Assembly (NCBI GenBank): GCA_010909165.1
Contig: MU008226.1
Coordinates: 1-64,000, forward strand
Direction: 5' to 3'
Source: Anthoceros angustus
Lineage: Eukaryota > Streptophyta > Anthocerotopsida > Anthocerotales > Anthocerotaceae
Length of the DNA stretch: 64,000 bases
Shown here: positions 22,401 through 34,864 of the stretch, piece after piece
Position numbering within the stretch: the first letter of the stretch is position 1
Layout: every line of letters starts with the position of its first letter
The notes under the pieces: model-generated
What the model was told of the DNA's origin: nothing
The model's input: only the letters and a program-made list of their open reading frames with translations
The model's database searches: none
Translations under genes and position numbers: made by a program

Positions 22401-23785
22401 GCCTGGTTGCACAGAGGAGGGAGGGAATTTCTTCCCATACTCGGGTGGGGGTCCGCCTGACGATGGAGTCCGGAATCCTCCCGCCGCCCTCCTCCCGAGT
22501 CCGCTTTTGACGATCGGCCTCCTCCCGCCTTGCCGCCCACTTCCAGGGCCTCCCCTTTTCCCGAGCGCTGCTCCTTCCTGAGGAGCAAATGCCCCCATAC
22601 ATGGATCGTGATGGGGATGCCCAGATGGCGGGGCTTCTGCCCCGAGCTTATGAGCCTCGCTAAACCGGGCGAAGATAATCCTTCCTCACCCGCCTCTTCC
22701 TCCGCAGCATGCAGAATACTAGATTATCACCAAGGTGATCCACCTTGGTGAGTAGGTTCCAGTGGACATGATCCGCCACCGCCTTACTCGATCCAACAGT
22801 CGGATATCACCAACCACAGGGTCCGCTGCCCTGTGCCTCAGATCGCTGGTCGGCCCTATCTTCCCTTCGCCTTGAGGGGCTCGCACCACTCCCCTCTTCC
22901 TCCTTTGGGCTAGGCCTGTGACCTCCAAGGTCCATCGCCTTGGGGTCCTCCCGAGGTTCTTGGACCGCACCTCCTTATTGACCAAGATCTTCCGCGAACT
23001 GACAGTGACAAATGTCCGACCATCCGAACACATCCAAATGCCACTCCCGCACCAATTCTCCGCTCCGGAGCTGTGGCCCAAAGTCCGGATAGCGCGGTCA
23101 CAATGTTGCGCCCACAAGGTTCCATGGCTCCCAAACTTCCGCAGGCTTTTGGGTGCCATCGCCTTCTCCTCCTTGGTGAGCCGCTTGTGGAGACCGCGCA
23201 CGCTGCCTTCTTCGGCTCACGCCCGACCTCAACGGTGAGCCGCCAAGACGCCCGAGTGTCCCACGAGATACCGCCAGAGAGCCGGATCGGAGCGCAAGAG
23301 ATCGCGAATTGTCTCGAGGTCGCAAAATGACCTTCTTCGCCGCCGGAGTAACTCTGGAGGGCGCCCGTCTGAATAGAGGTCCGCATGGCTTATTCTCGAC
23401 CTTACGCCCGCTTTCGCCTTACGCCGCTGCACTCGCCCACGCCAAGGCAGCCCGCGCGTGAATACTGCTATAACGGCCTGCAAGGTTACGGTCCTGCCAC
23501 CAGATGCCCGCCTCCACTCGGTCGCCCACGTGGCGCCGCCGTCCGTCCCACGCTCAACTCTAAGTTACTTCGGGCGATTTATCCCGCCTGGTCCGGAGTG
23601 GGTCCGACTTATCCTGCTACTGGCGCTACCATAGTAGGTCCGGTACGCCTCACTCCGAGTCCGAGTATACTCCGAGTGCCCGAGTGCTATCCATGCTTAT
23701 TTCCTTTTTCGCCTCATTTTATCCTTCACTCCTACAAAAACAAAACCCTACCTATTTCTAACCCCAAGGAAGTCCGTAGTCCACA
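19465..23785 (-). repeat. 3' LTR of the gypsy element
   Basis: About 4.32 kb, GC- and CT-rich, colinear with 29011-33335. The outer end is CGTGGCGCGACTTT, where the right LTR has TGTGGCGACTTTC, so the terminal dinucleotide is mutated here. The inner end is GAAGTCCGTAGTCCACA. Differences from the other LTR are mostly short insertions and deletions in C/G-rich words. The long Pro/Arg-rich open frames inside are composition artefacts. Confidence 0.85.
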
Positions 23786-23800
23786 TACTCCTTCTCACTC
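23786..23800 (-). other. Candidate polypurine tract of the gypsy element
   Basis: Directly inside the 3' LTR the minus strand reads GAGTGAGAAGGAGTA, a purine-rich run placed exactly where plus-strand priming occurs in LTR retroelements. Confidence 0.6.
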
Positions 23801-23844
23801 ATGCCTCCGCCAACACGTGGTACTTTTTCACCCGCCACCGCTCA

Positions 23845-24665
23845 CCCGAGTGGGCGCACCACCATCCAACCGTGAACGGACCCATATACTGCACGACTTG
23901 GTAAGGTCCCATCCATCGAGGTGGAGTTTACCCGAAGTGCATATGTCCGTAAAGGAGGGCCGATCTCCTCCTTCACATACTCCCGATTCCTAAGGCGCAT
24001 GCCATAGTTTATGCTGATTCTGCATCGCTGCATTCGCTGCGCCTCTTCCCGGCCCTCCGATGTCACAAAACCCTAGCAACGCCCAGCTTGGCTCTCATCC
24101 GTTAAGCGCCTTTCCATCATGACCCGAGTGTTGGCACCTCAAACTCGACCGGCATAACGGGTGAGTGCCCATAGGTCGTACGGAGTTCGGCGTGGTTACC
24201 TTCTCGCCGCTCAACGCCCGATGGCGCTTTGTATCCCGCCGTATGCATAGTTAACCGTAAGCTTATTGAGGATGCGATAAGTCCATTGGTCTTCTCCATC
24301 CGCTGGCCTTGGATTGTAGTTTACGATGTGTGATGCCAAATAGTCCGTCATTGCGCTTATCACATCATTGAGGAAATGGGTTCCCGATCCACTACCGCAA
24401 CGACACCCACCTTGTGATGATGTTTTCAGAGGAATTTGGCCACCGTGCTCGCAGAGTCCGCTCTAGTAGACCGCCCACCCACCGTGCAGTCCGCTGCCAC
24501 CAAGATGTACCGCTTTGTGTGCCTCGCTATCGTGATAGGTCCAACGTCGATGCCCCACTTCTCAAAAGGCGCTAGTGCTAGTATGGGCACTAACGGCCAT
24601 TGTGTGGCCGGCTTCCCGATCCGACAAGCATCACACTTCTTCACAATTGGTGTGTGTTTCCCCAT
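23845..24665 (-). pseudogene. Gypsy integrase remnant (zinc region, catalytic core start, GPY module)
   Basis: The minus strand gives KKCDACRIGKPATQWPLVP and LAPFEKWGIDVGP (the first catalytic Asp lies in GID), then YILVAADC, around 24426-24665. EKTNGLI and a damaged NKLTVNYA region follow at 24240-24300. At 23845-23920 is PRWMGPYQVVQYMGPFTVG, the GPY/F module found at the C-terminus of many gypsy integrases. Short deletions interrupt every segment. The family is close to the better-kept integrase at 41189-41779. Confidence 0.8.
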
Positions 24666-25199
24666 ACATGGTGGGCCACCAAGACCTCCAAGATTTTCTT
24701 GGTGGTGACTCAGATATAATGTCCACCACCTAGTCCTTCGTGCATCCCTTTATTACCACCTCCGCTCACTGCTGGAGGTACCTTGCTCCACGCCATCCGG
24801 CCCCACCTTAAAGATGCAACTGTTATACAACCGAAAGGGCGAGCGAGTGCACAAAGGCCCGCTGGACCCGGTTCGCCTGCTTGGTAGCTCCATCTCCCAT
24901 AGGTACTGCTCCTCAGATAAGAGGGCCGCCCCGCCTCCCTTCTCCGCTGGGTCCGCTCCCGCCTTAGGGTTTGTCCTACTGTGCTCCTCCTCCTCTATCC
25001 GCCACCAATTCCTCATCCGGAAGGCCCCTCCGATCCTCGCAGATGTCTCCTTTTAACTGGACAAGAAGTCGCTTTGGTGTTGCTTCCTGCCTAGTCTCCA
25101 CCTCAAATGTGAACTCCTCAGCAACATGTAATCCACCTCGCAATCCGTCCGACAAGTCTCGGCCTTGTTCACCAAGTGCTTGAGCGCCAAGTGATCAAC

Positions 25200-26100
25200 A
25201 TAAACACGAACTCATTGGGCGGTAGTGTCGAATTTTAACGCGATACCATTCCCAATGCCTCTCGCCCGTAGTAGTGTACCTCCGCTCATGCGTGAGCCGC
25301 CTTCCGCGTAGTAGATTGGGTGATCCCTCCGCTTATCATCTTTTGATCGAGCACTACTCCGGCGGCGGCCGACACATCCACACATGGAATCGCTTCCCCG
25401 TCCTTGAGTACTGGGCACCGACTGCAGTGGTCTGAGGTCTCGAATGCCGCCTCCCTCTCGCGCCTGTGTCCATTCCTCCTCCTTCCCGAGTAGCTCGCTA
25501 GCTGAGGCCCGCTTTGCAAAATCTTGGATGAAACGCCTATAGTAACCCACCATGCCTGTGAACTCGTAACTCCTTCAAGTTCGTGGGCGAGGATGGATGA
25601 CTTTCACCTTGTCTTGGTCCACCTCTATCCTCTTACCGACACGCGGCCCCCAACAAGATTCCTCCGCATAGTAGCATTTCTGATGCGTACATTGAGTCTC
25701 CTACATCGCTCCAAACACTTCCAGAAATGTCCACGTGTTTGTCCTCCTCTGCACACGTAAGTCGCCCAAGAACACCTCCATGAAGTCCTCAGAATTCTAA
25801 GACATTGGTCACCATCCGCATAAATGATCCGGTGCTCTGCATCCCGAAGGCACTGCTTGTAGTAAACGCCCCCACTCCGTGGTGAATGTTGTCTTATCCC
25901 ACTCCCTTAGGTGTACCGGTTGTAGCCGAGTAGGCCCAAGAAGGAGTAGGTACTCTCCCGCCACCTTGTCCAAGATGTCGCCCACAAAGGGCATGGGAAA
26001 TGGTCCTTTCCGTGGCGGCGTTAAGCTTTCTCCGCCCCGATGACAATCCGCCGCTTCTTCGCACGACAACAATGGGCGCCACCCACTCACTGCTCACGAT
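25200..26100 (-). pseudogene. Gypsy reverse transcriptase and RNase H remnant
   Basis: Minus-strand frames give SSEWVAPIVVVRR, then PFPMPF and GDILDKVAGEYLL, then VHLRE and DKTTFTTEWG (25809-26097), all standard gypsy RT blocks. The YxDD box region is degraded to DFMEVFLGD near 25780. At 25212-25553 come TGMVGYYRRFIQDFAKRASA (RT connection) and the RNase H start with VLKDGEAIP and CVDVSAAAGVVLDQ. Frames shift repeatedly. Confidence 0.85.
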
Positions 26101-26999
26101 TGGGAAGATGATGTCGCTTCCAGATACTTATCCAGACTTCCTTGACCTTGAGCGAGTGCTTGGGATTCAGCTCCTAATCCGAACAGCACCGCCTCGCTTC
26201 AGATCTATCCTGTTCGCCCCATCGCTTTGGAATGCCTTCATGTCCGTGACCTTGAAAGAACACCGAATTCCCCAACAATCGTGGTGAGGTCTTGTTTCAA
26301 CTTGGCATACCTCATGGAATTTTAGGAATTTCGGGCGAACCTCCACATCTTCCACATCGCCGATTGACCGCCTCTTTCTCGCCGCTTCCACGCCCAAGCC
26401 ATCATCCTCTACCCGGTTCATCTTCACGCATTCCCCATTCTCGAAGAGTTCGTCGAGGTGAACGGGTTACTTCTTCGGGTCCTCCTCATCCGGGTTCCCG
26501 CTTTTGTTCGTCCCTCCGCGACTTCCACTAAGCAATTGATCACCTCCGCCCAAAGGTGTCCCTCGATAGTCCATTTCTTCTTCGACCACGAGATTTTGGG
26601 AAAGGGTAGTCCTCATTCGTATCCTCGCTCATCGTCCCCACTGCCTTCGGAGGTGTACCCTTGTGGTGCCGACGTTTCACCACAAGATGTGTCCTTACTC
26701 CTGTAATCGCTACCGCCCTTCCCTCACCTTCGGATCCCACCACGGCTTGAAGTGTATTTCCTTCCGTCCAAGTGTAGTTTTGTCTCGAGCGAGTCCCAGC
26801 CAAGGCCCTCAGACCTCACCCTGTGAGGTCCGGTCCGATGACGAAAATCTAATGTATAGGGGCTCCGCTATGGTGGCTTGACTCGGACAACTCGGCCACA
26901 TGTCCGCCATCCCGAGGGTTTTGGTGGATGGCTCAAGGTGGAACCCCCTGCCTGCGGCCTGTGATGAGGTTCACTCGACCCGTGTCAGAGGCACGCTTT

Positions 27000-28867
27000 T
27001 AATTACACACCCCGCAATTTCCACCGCACCATCGGCGCCTGTGGTCCGTATGAGATACTACTTACCTCCACGTTCTTGCCCTTCCACCAAGGAGTTCCGC
27101 GGTTGGCTTCTCGATGGCCTCCTGACTTCGCCGATACTGTCTTTAACAATCGCCTAAGGGACACCAAGTGTTGTTGGTCCATCATCAAGTCGGCCACCTT
27201 GAAAGGGCCGGTGGTTCTCCACACGCCCGCCTTGACTCTTCCAGCTTTGCCACCGCCGTGGTGGTCGGACCACTGGGTCCTGGAGTTCTTCTCAAGCATC
27301 TCGCCACTTCTGGACCACATCCGTGGAACGCGGCGTGTGGGTGAGTCCGCCTCCCGAGATTCCTGTGGCTTTTGGTTGGTCTTCCGGCAGCTTAAACTCC
27401 CTTTTGGCGGGCTTCCTTCGCAGGTGTTCCCTCCGTATCCGTGGGACTATCCCCATTTTTCTTCCTCTTAAACTGCCTCCTTTCCTTTCTCCTTCCCGAC
27501 TCGTTGACACTTCCAAGACTCCAGTCCGCCTTCTCTCCTTAGCCGAACTTGCTTCACCACCTGTCCTGCCTCGGCCTCCCACTCCGCCAGTGCGCCTTCA
27601 ATCAGGCGGGCGCTTAGGGAGGGAGGCGAGGTGGTCGGCTCCCGCTGGGCGAGCGCACTGCCCCGAGGGTTCGGACACAAGGTACCGCCGCCATGTGCCC
27701 CGCCTACATCCCACAGCGCTCAAAGTCCGCCTTGCCGAGTGGGGTATGGACGCGAGTAGTGCCCGGGTTCCCATGCCCAGCACCACCGCCGCCGAGAATT
27801 CGGAGGCTCCGTCAGACGGAGGTCGATGCACGACGGACCAACTGTGGGGTACATCGTCTCGGGATACCGTGGTCCCGCTTCTTGCACTTGGTATGCATCC
27901 TCCCACTGCTCTCGACTCTTCCCGTAGTCATACTCCACCGGTTCACGGGTCCGAGGGCAGGCCTTCGAATGCCCATGTTGGTGACACACCGCACACAATG
28001 AGTACGGACTGGTGGCCACCTTACGCTTTATCCTTCACCGTTGATCGTCAACCTTCCACCCTCTTCATTACCCGTTCTAGATCTTCCCTCACCCGCTACT
28101 TCCTTCAAAGGAGCTGGTCGTGGACCTCTCGCACGGCAAGTGCATCATGACCTCCTTCTTTTCCACCCTCCACCGACTACGGGCTTCTTCTTCTTTATTT
28201 TTCCGGGTTCTTCTTCTTCATGACCTCCTCGGATTCTTCTTGAGTCCTCTTCCTCTTCCTCCGACGCCTCGGTCTCATCATCCTCCTCGTCCGAGGGTTC
28301 TTCATCTCGAGTCCGACCCCGCTTCTTCTTTTCTTCTTTCCTCCGGAGGAGTCCTCGCCGCCGGTGCATCGATTCTTCATAGTTCTCCGCCCGACCGCCT
28401 TGCTCACATCTTTTCTTCGCCAACAAGAAGACGTGCTTAGCCATTGGCTTGATAAGCCACCGCAACCAACGCATCACCGTGCATGTGTAGTGGGTCCCAC
28501 AGTAGAACCGCTCGATGTACGATCCCAACTTCCTCGCCTTGTGTTCTCGAGTTTGACAAGACGTAGCCTTCTTGATCGATTCTGGAATCTTTCTAAGAAG
28601 GCATCCTTCAATGCTCAAGGTTTGCGGTGCGCTCGAGGCGCATTTCCTCCGATACCACCGAGTCAGACTCGCAGACCCTTGGAATACAATGAGTGATCCG
28701 AACCTTCTCCGCTGAAGTTTGCCCACACAAAATCCTCCACGAAGGTTTCGCCTCTCTCTTACCTCCAAAGAGAGAATACGCTTGCTTGGTCGTTGTTGCC
28801 ATCGCGATCGTAAGGGGTGAGGAACCGCCACCACCGCCGACTTGGGCCGCTCCTCTCGATCCGACAA
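27000..28867 (-). pseudogene. Gypsy gag and protease region remnant
   Basis: At 27957-27995 the minus strand encodes CAVCHQHGHSKAC, a retroviral-type zinc knuckle missing one residue between His and the last Cys. Upstream (28145-28400) is a Glu/Asp-rich stretch followed by Lys-rich sequence, typical of gag linkers. Downstream at 27003-27320 is FKVADLMMDQQHLVSLRRLL, probably the start of the pol region. No intact aspartic protease motif could be placed. Confidence 0.65.
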
Positions 28868-28992
28868 CCCACCACGCTTACTCTGGTCTCGCCTCGAGCT
28901 CGTTGCCTCACGTCGCGCCGGAGCGCCAGCACGTCCGACTCAGAATCCCTTAACTACCTCACGCCCTCCACGCATCCACGCTACGGAACGAT

Positions 28993-29010
28993 TTCATTCC
29001 AACGGCGCGC
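28993..29010 (-). other. Candidate primer-binding site of the gypsy element
   Basis: Just after the 5' LTR end the sense strand reads GCGCGCCGTTGGAATGAA. GGCGCCGTTG is the start of the primer site used by several plant gypsy lineages (tRNA-Asp type). The match requires one extra base, so this is tentative. Confidence 0.4.
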
Positions 29011-32000
29011 TGTGGCGACTTTCGGCCACCGGCCGACAATCCCGTCGTTGTAGGAAGGAGTCCGCTCCCAAGGGAATGATACTGCTTCTGCCGCGCTTAC
29101 TTTACGCTCCCCAACGCACACATAGTTCACGCTAACTACTCACCGTGACAGCCGGTATGGCTAAACGCTTAAGGACCTGTCGGCCTGCCTGCTCCTGCTC
29201 TCACACCTCTCGTCCACTCCTCTCCACTCACTACACTTATCGCCTTAAGGAAAGACGCTGGGTTACATGCCCCGACCTCCTCCGCTGCTCCACTGGCCTC
29301 CGTCCGGCTCAGACGCCTCCCGAGTCCCTCCGGCTCACGCCCGGCCCGCTCGGCCGGGCCGCGCTCGACGAGCACGGGTCCCACCCTCCCCGCACACCAC
29401 AACACGTTAGGTCCGCCACAGACCTCGATCGATCCCTCCGAGCTGCCCGCTCGCTGACTCAGACTCACGTTAGCAAGAAGACACAAAGGTCCGCAAGAAC
29501 GCGCATCAACACCAAGAGAAAGATGATTTATCTGTGGCAGCCCTCTTATACTACGCCTAGGTCGGCCTTTATTACACCTATTCCGAAATGACGGCCACCT
29601 CAAGATGCCCTAATCGGCCGCCTACCATCCTATTTCCTCCTATCTCCTTCACGGCGGTGGGAAGGTCCCGGTTCCGCCTTGGGATTGGTGGTCCAATCTC
29701 CTCGACACCAAGACCTAATCGGATGATCCGCGAGGCGGACCCTCCTCTCCCGAATCGCTGTTACGGCGGCCCCGACGACCGCTGCTACCACAACGTCATC
29801 CTCCCCTGGCCTCCTGGTCCTCCTGGGCCACCGCGCACTAGCGTAAGTCGGCGGGGCCTCCTCATCGCGAGTCCGACCTCGAGGTCCGACTCGACCCGAG
29901 TCAACCTGGGTCCGGTTTATTTCGAGTCCGGCCGGGTCCGGCCTGCTCCGGGTTCGGACCTCGTGGTCCGATTACCGGGTCCGATCCCAAACTCGGACCC
30001 TTCCGTGGACCTCGATCGCTAGGTCCTCCTCCTTACCCCCGACCTTGTCTTGGTCGGGTTGGCTCCTGCACCCCGCAGCCCCCCACCCCTTCTCCCGGAT
30101 CGGGTGGTGGTGAACTTACCTGGGGTCCGCTGCCCCGCCTCCTCTTGGCTCCTCCTCGCTGCCGTCGCCTCCAAACAGGCCCCTAGGGTCCCCGCCCCCG
30201 TGCCCTTCTTCCTCCGAGCCTGTGGGTCCGCCTATTGCGGGCCGAGGCCTCTACCGCCTGTGGAGCTCGGTGGTAATAGGCAAAGTCCGAATCCACTTGC
30301 CGGATTGCCTCTTCCACGCGCCGAGACCCGATACTCCCTTCGCCATAGGTGCTCCGGAGCCGAGCCTGCCCGCTTGCTCCACCTCCCGCCAGTTTGATAG
30401 CCGGAGCCGGCGCTCGCGAGGTCGCCAGGCTGCCACCTCGCACGCTGCTCCACTTGCTCCAACTCCTCCGCCTGCTCCGCCACTTGCCCGCCATAACGCA
30501 GCTCTTCCGACTTCCTCACCGACCAGTTTCTTGTCCGCCTGGGCCTCTGTCCATTCCGCAACTCCATCTCCGCCTCCAGACGGCGGGCAACACGATCGCT
30601 TCACCCTTTTCCATCTCGGCGACGCCCGCTCCCCTGCTCCATCGCCCATCGACTCCCGCCGCAGAGCCGGAGCCGCCGAGGCTGCTCACCATGTCCTGCA
30701 GACTACCATTCCTCTCAATGATAGTTTGAGTCAGCCCAAAGTCTCCTTGTCCTCCATCTCCGCCGCCGCCCACCTCCCGAGCCGAGTCCGAGATCCTCCA
30801 CCTTGTCGCGAACTTTGGCCCGCTGGTCCGCGCTTGCCACCTCCTCGCTCCATCTTCGTGCAGCCGAGGCGCCTATCTCCCGTCAAGTCTGGATTCTCCC
30901 ATTGAGAACCTTGTCGCCCGACGCCTTGGAGTTGTAACTCCAAGGTGTCCTTGCCGCCCTCCAACTCGCCGCCTCCCTTCTACCTCTCTGCACCCGAGGT
31001 CCCGATTTCCGGGCCTCGGTTTCGCAGCGCTCTTTGCTCCACCGCCGGCCTTCGATTGGCCGTGGCTCTCGCCGCCTCCACCGGCCCGATCACCGATAGT
31101 GATCGCGATCGGCCTGCCTGGCCTCCGCCTCCACCTTCACCGAGCCTCCATTGGCTCGTCCACGGCCCGCCAGTCCGCGCCTGCTCCGCTTGCGCCCGGG
31201 CGCCTGCTCCTGGCCTCGCCCGCAGAGGTCCTCCGCCTGCTGGGCCTCCTTGCGCTGCTCCTCCACTGAAGGAATTTGGTCCGGCCTGCGATGGACCAGA
31301 CCTCCTCGCCTCCCGGCTTCCTCTCAATCCGCCGAGAGCTTCTTCCTTCGCCTCCGGCTCCTCCAACCGCCTCGGAGGAGTACCATGCGCCCGGTGGCTT
31401 CTACCTCCGGGTCTTCGGCCATCCCGAGACCCAGAGCATACCGTCCATGACGAGGACCCGCCGTGTTTCTTCCACGTCACCGTGAGGCTCCCACAAAGTC
31501 CGAGGAGCCGGCATCTCACGGTCCGCCAAGGACCTCCATACCGTCCGGAGTAAGTCCGACTGGGTTCTCCGACCTAATCAGACCCTTAGGTCCCGAGGCC
31601 GAGCCCCGAGCTTCCCCTCCTTGGCCCTTTTGGCCGCGAGCTCCTTCTCCGCCTCTTCCCGGGGCTCTTGAGGAGGTGAGGGAGTCCGGAGCAAGCCTTT
31701 TGCCCCTTCCGCCGGGCGATGACTGCCCGGCCGCTGCTGTCCTCCGCCTCCGGCGCCCCTTTTCGCCTCCCATCGCTTCCTCCGCTTGACCCGCAAGGGG
31801 TACTGCACCGACCGAGGTGCCGCTGGTAGCCGTGGTCTTGCGCCTCTTCGGCTCCCTCCGTCCGCGGGCTCACCGGTGGTGGCTGGCGGGCCGCTGGGGC
31901 CGCCTGGATCGGCCGCCTGTTGTACAGAGGAGGGAGGCGAATTTCTTCCCATACTTGGGTGGTGAGGGGTCCGCTCCACGATGGAGTCCGGAATCCTCTC

Positions 32001-33335
32001 CGCCTCCTCCCGAGTCCGCTTGGCTGACGATCGGCCTCCTCCTGCCGCCTCCACTTCCGTAGGCCTCCGGCCCTTTCCGAGCGCTCAAGCTCTCCTTCCT
32101 TGAGGAGTTCAAATGCCCCCATACATGGATCGTATGGGGACACATGGCTTCGGCCCCGAGCTATGAGCCTCCTCGCTAAACCGGCAAAATAATCCTTCCT
32201 CACCGCCTTCCCCGGCCGCAACAAGCAGAATACCAATCAGATTATCACCAAGGTGATCCACCTTGGTGAGGTTCCTGGACAATGATCCGGCCACCGCCTT
32301 ACTCGACCGCCCAACATGTCATCGCCCAACCACAGGGTCCGTCAGGCCCTGTGCCTCAAGATCACTGTGGTCGGCCCTATCTTCCCTTCGCCTTGAGGGG
32401 CCCGCACCACTCCCCTCTTCCTCCTTTGGGCGGTTGTAGGCCGCCTCAGACCTCCAAGGTCCATCGCCTTGGTCCTCCCGGAGGTTCTTGGACCGCACCT
32501 CCTTATTGACCGGCCAAAGATCTTCCCGAACTCCTGACTGTGAGTGACACTATGTCCGCACCATCCGAACACATCCAAATGCCACTCCGCACCACCCTCC
32601 CGCCTCGGAGCTGTGGCCCAAAGTCCGGATAGCGCCGGTCACAATGTTGCGCCCACAAGGTTCCATGGCTCCCAAACTTCCGCAGTTTTTGGGTGCCATC
32701 GCCTCCTCCCTTGGTTGCCGAGCTTGTGAGAGCCACGCACGCTGCGCCACGCTCCGACCTCAACGTGAGCCGCCAAGACGCCCGAGTGTCCCACGAGATA
32801 CCGCCAGAGAGCCGGATCATGGAGCGCAGAGATCGCGAATTGTCTCGAGGTCAGCAAATGACCTTCCTTCGCCGCTTCCGGAGTAATCCGGGCGGGAGGG
32901 CGCCTTCCGTCCAGAATCGCCAGAGGTCCGCATGGCTTATTCTCGACCTTACGCCCGCTTACTCGCCTTACGCCGCCAGATGCTTTACGCCGCCCGCGTG
33001 AATACCGCTATAACGGCCTCGCAAGGTTACGGTCCCACCGCATGCCTGCTTCCACTCGAGTTGCCCACGTGCGCCGTCCGCTCCCACGGCTCAACTCCTA
33101 AGTTACTTTCCGGGCGTCTCCCGCCTCGGTCCCGGAGTGGGTCCGGACTTATCCTGCTACTGTGGCGCCTACCATAGTAGGTCCGGCACGCCCTCACTCC
33201 GAGTCCGAGAGTATACTCCGAGTGCCCGAGTGCTATCCATGCTTATTTCCCTTTTTCGCCTCATTTTATCCTTCACTCCTACAAAAACAAAACCCTACCT
33301 ATTTTCTAACCCCCAAGGGAAGTCCGTAGTTCACA
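29011..33335 (-). repeat. 5' LTR of the gypsy element
   Basis: About 4.33 kb, with TGTGGCGACTTTC at the left end and CCGTAGTTCACA at the right end, so in sense orientation it starts TGTG and ends CACA. Colinear with the other LTR throughout. The right boundary is sharp: homology ends at 33335, followed by unrelated sequence. Confidence 0.85.
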
Positions 33336-33344
33336 AATACCTAG

Positions 33345-33520
33345 AGTTCTCCGAGCACACATTAGCAGCCCATCAGCACCTTGGAGTCCAAACACACATC
33401 ACCAACCCATCAAGAACTCCGAGTCCAAACACATCAAGAACCCATCGACCCTCAGGTCCGAACACACATCGAACCCATCAGCCGGAGTCTCGAGCACATC
33501 AAGAGTGGCCATCAGCTCCA
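33345..33520. repeat. Imperfect tandem repeats beside the gypsy element
   Basis: Words GAGTCCAAACACA and CATCAAGAACC alternate about five times with a drifting spacing of roughly 30-40 bp, directly outside the right LTR. Confidence 0.6.
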
Positions 33521-33559
33521 CATCGCCTTGTGGCTTCATCCTTGCACCCGGTTGCAGCT

Positions 33560-34320
33560 ACCTAATTCAGAAAAACGAATCAACAGAGGCATACCGTAGC
33601 CCGTGCTGTGCAGTGAGTATCATCTTAACTGCCAGAATATGGTAGAGCTTGCCTCAAATCGGTGGAGATATCTCGCATGTGGCTGCAAACATTACAACGT
33701 CCTGCACATCGTGCCTCATGTAGATAGGCCCTTCCTTCGACTCAAGCTAATGAGCCATGTAAGAGCCATGGAAAATCGAAGATAATACCTTCGCCACCAT
33801 TCCAAAATACTAGACATTGCAGAGCTCTCCTTGTAGTCCTTCCAGGGCCACACCATGAGGGAGAGTGCAACGAAATACCACCCTTGCCCAACCATGCAAG
33901 AGCTGTAGCAGAGGCATTGTCGTGGCGATGCCATCATCTCATCATCCGAACCCCACCGTGTCATTGGCTATCATCACATGGAATGTTTTTGAAGGTCGAG
34001 AAGTTCAAACTAGTGTATAATGAAGATGCAAAGGATCATGGGCTTGAAAACAGATACATTTATAATGCACATAATGAACTAACTTTTTATTGCTCTGTCT
34101 GGATGAACCTTTTACTTTGTGTCACCCAAAATAGTTGAGTTACTCCGACAATAAGATGGTTGTAGGGACTAGTGCACGACGAAAACAATTTTGTAAGGAA
34201 ATACGCACGCAGAAGTACATTATGAGTAAGAAGTCTTGCATGAGAGGCATGCAGCCTGATCTAGTTAGTAAGTTGGTGGTAAGACTTAGCTTAGGACTTA
34301 AGGAAGAAAGTGTGCTTTAG
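33560..34320. other. No gene seen
   Basis: Sequence of moderate GC with only short open frames and no recognised motif or repeat. Confidence 0.4.
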
Positions 34321-34334
34321 TAGTTACTTTGGAA

Positions 34335-34720
34335 ATGATATAAGCCTCCGCAAAAAGGAGATGAGGCTAGCCCTAGAGAGCATCATGTGATCCTAGCATT
34401 GGGAGCTATACTGTGAGGATAGGACTTTGGAGCCTAGAGGCCCCGGAGCCTAGAGTGTGAGCATGTCTAGAAGGATCCTAGCACTTGGGAGCTTGCTGTT
34501 GTGAGGATAGGACTTTGGTGCCTAGAGGATAGGACTTTGGTGCCTAGAGGCCATGGAAGCCTAGAGTGAGGCGTGCTAGAGAGAGAGCGTGAGGAGGAGA
34601 TCGAGGGAGAGCTAAGCTCCTAGCTTAGGCAAAGATAGAGAGCTCTCTCGATCTCTCATGTATTCTTGTTGACTTCCGGAATAAACAGCAGACGGCGCAG
34701 CTTGTCCTGACCGCGAGTTG
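34335..34720 (+). repeat. LTR-like sequence with internal tandem repeat
   Basis: The phrase GTGAGGATAGGACTTTGG, then GCCTAGAGG, recurs three times at 34410-34550, with a shorter 22-bp duplication of GGATAGGACTTTGGTGCC. Further on are GAGAGAGAGCGTGAGG and CCGGAATAAACAGCAG, which includes a polyadenylation-like AATAAA. This resembles the R/U5 part of a plant LTR, followed by an internal region at 34865, but the second LTR was not identified. Confidence 0.4.
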
Positions 34721-34864
34721 TCCTCCAGAAGGACGGGCAGTGCTACTTGGAAGCCCAAAGGTCTTTGGCCTCGTGATGTTTTGTAATCATGCGATCCCCA
34801 CCTCCTCGCTGAAAAGGAGGTGTTGCTTCACGACTCACTTTATCTCGCCTGCCCCAAGTAAGAC

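Larger units (their letters stand above)
19465..33335 (-). mobile_element. Ty3/gypsy LTR retrotransposon with giant LTRs, decayed
   Basis: Two direct repeats of about 4.3 kb (19465-23785 and 29011-33335) bracket a 5.2-kb internal region whose minus strand reads, from right to left, gag with a CCHC-type knuckle, reverse transcriptase, RNase H and integrase with a GPY module. This order (RT before IN) is that of Ty3/gypsy. In sense orientation the LTRs begin TGTG and end CCACA. No frame is intact and many short deletions are present. No chromodomain is seen after the GPY module. Clear 5-bp target-site duplications were not found (left flank ATCAC, right flank AATAC). Total length is about 13.9 kb. 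Confidence 0.85.

Noticed and set aside
20831-22598. Long Arg/Gly/Pro-rich open frames (up to 237 codons) on both strands around 20.8-22.6 kb and again at 30.2-32.2 kb
   Set aside because: They lie inside the gypsy LTRs, appear on several frames at once, shift between the two LTR copies and have only compositional bias. They are GC-rich artefacts.
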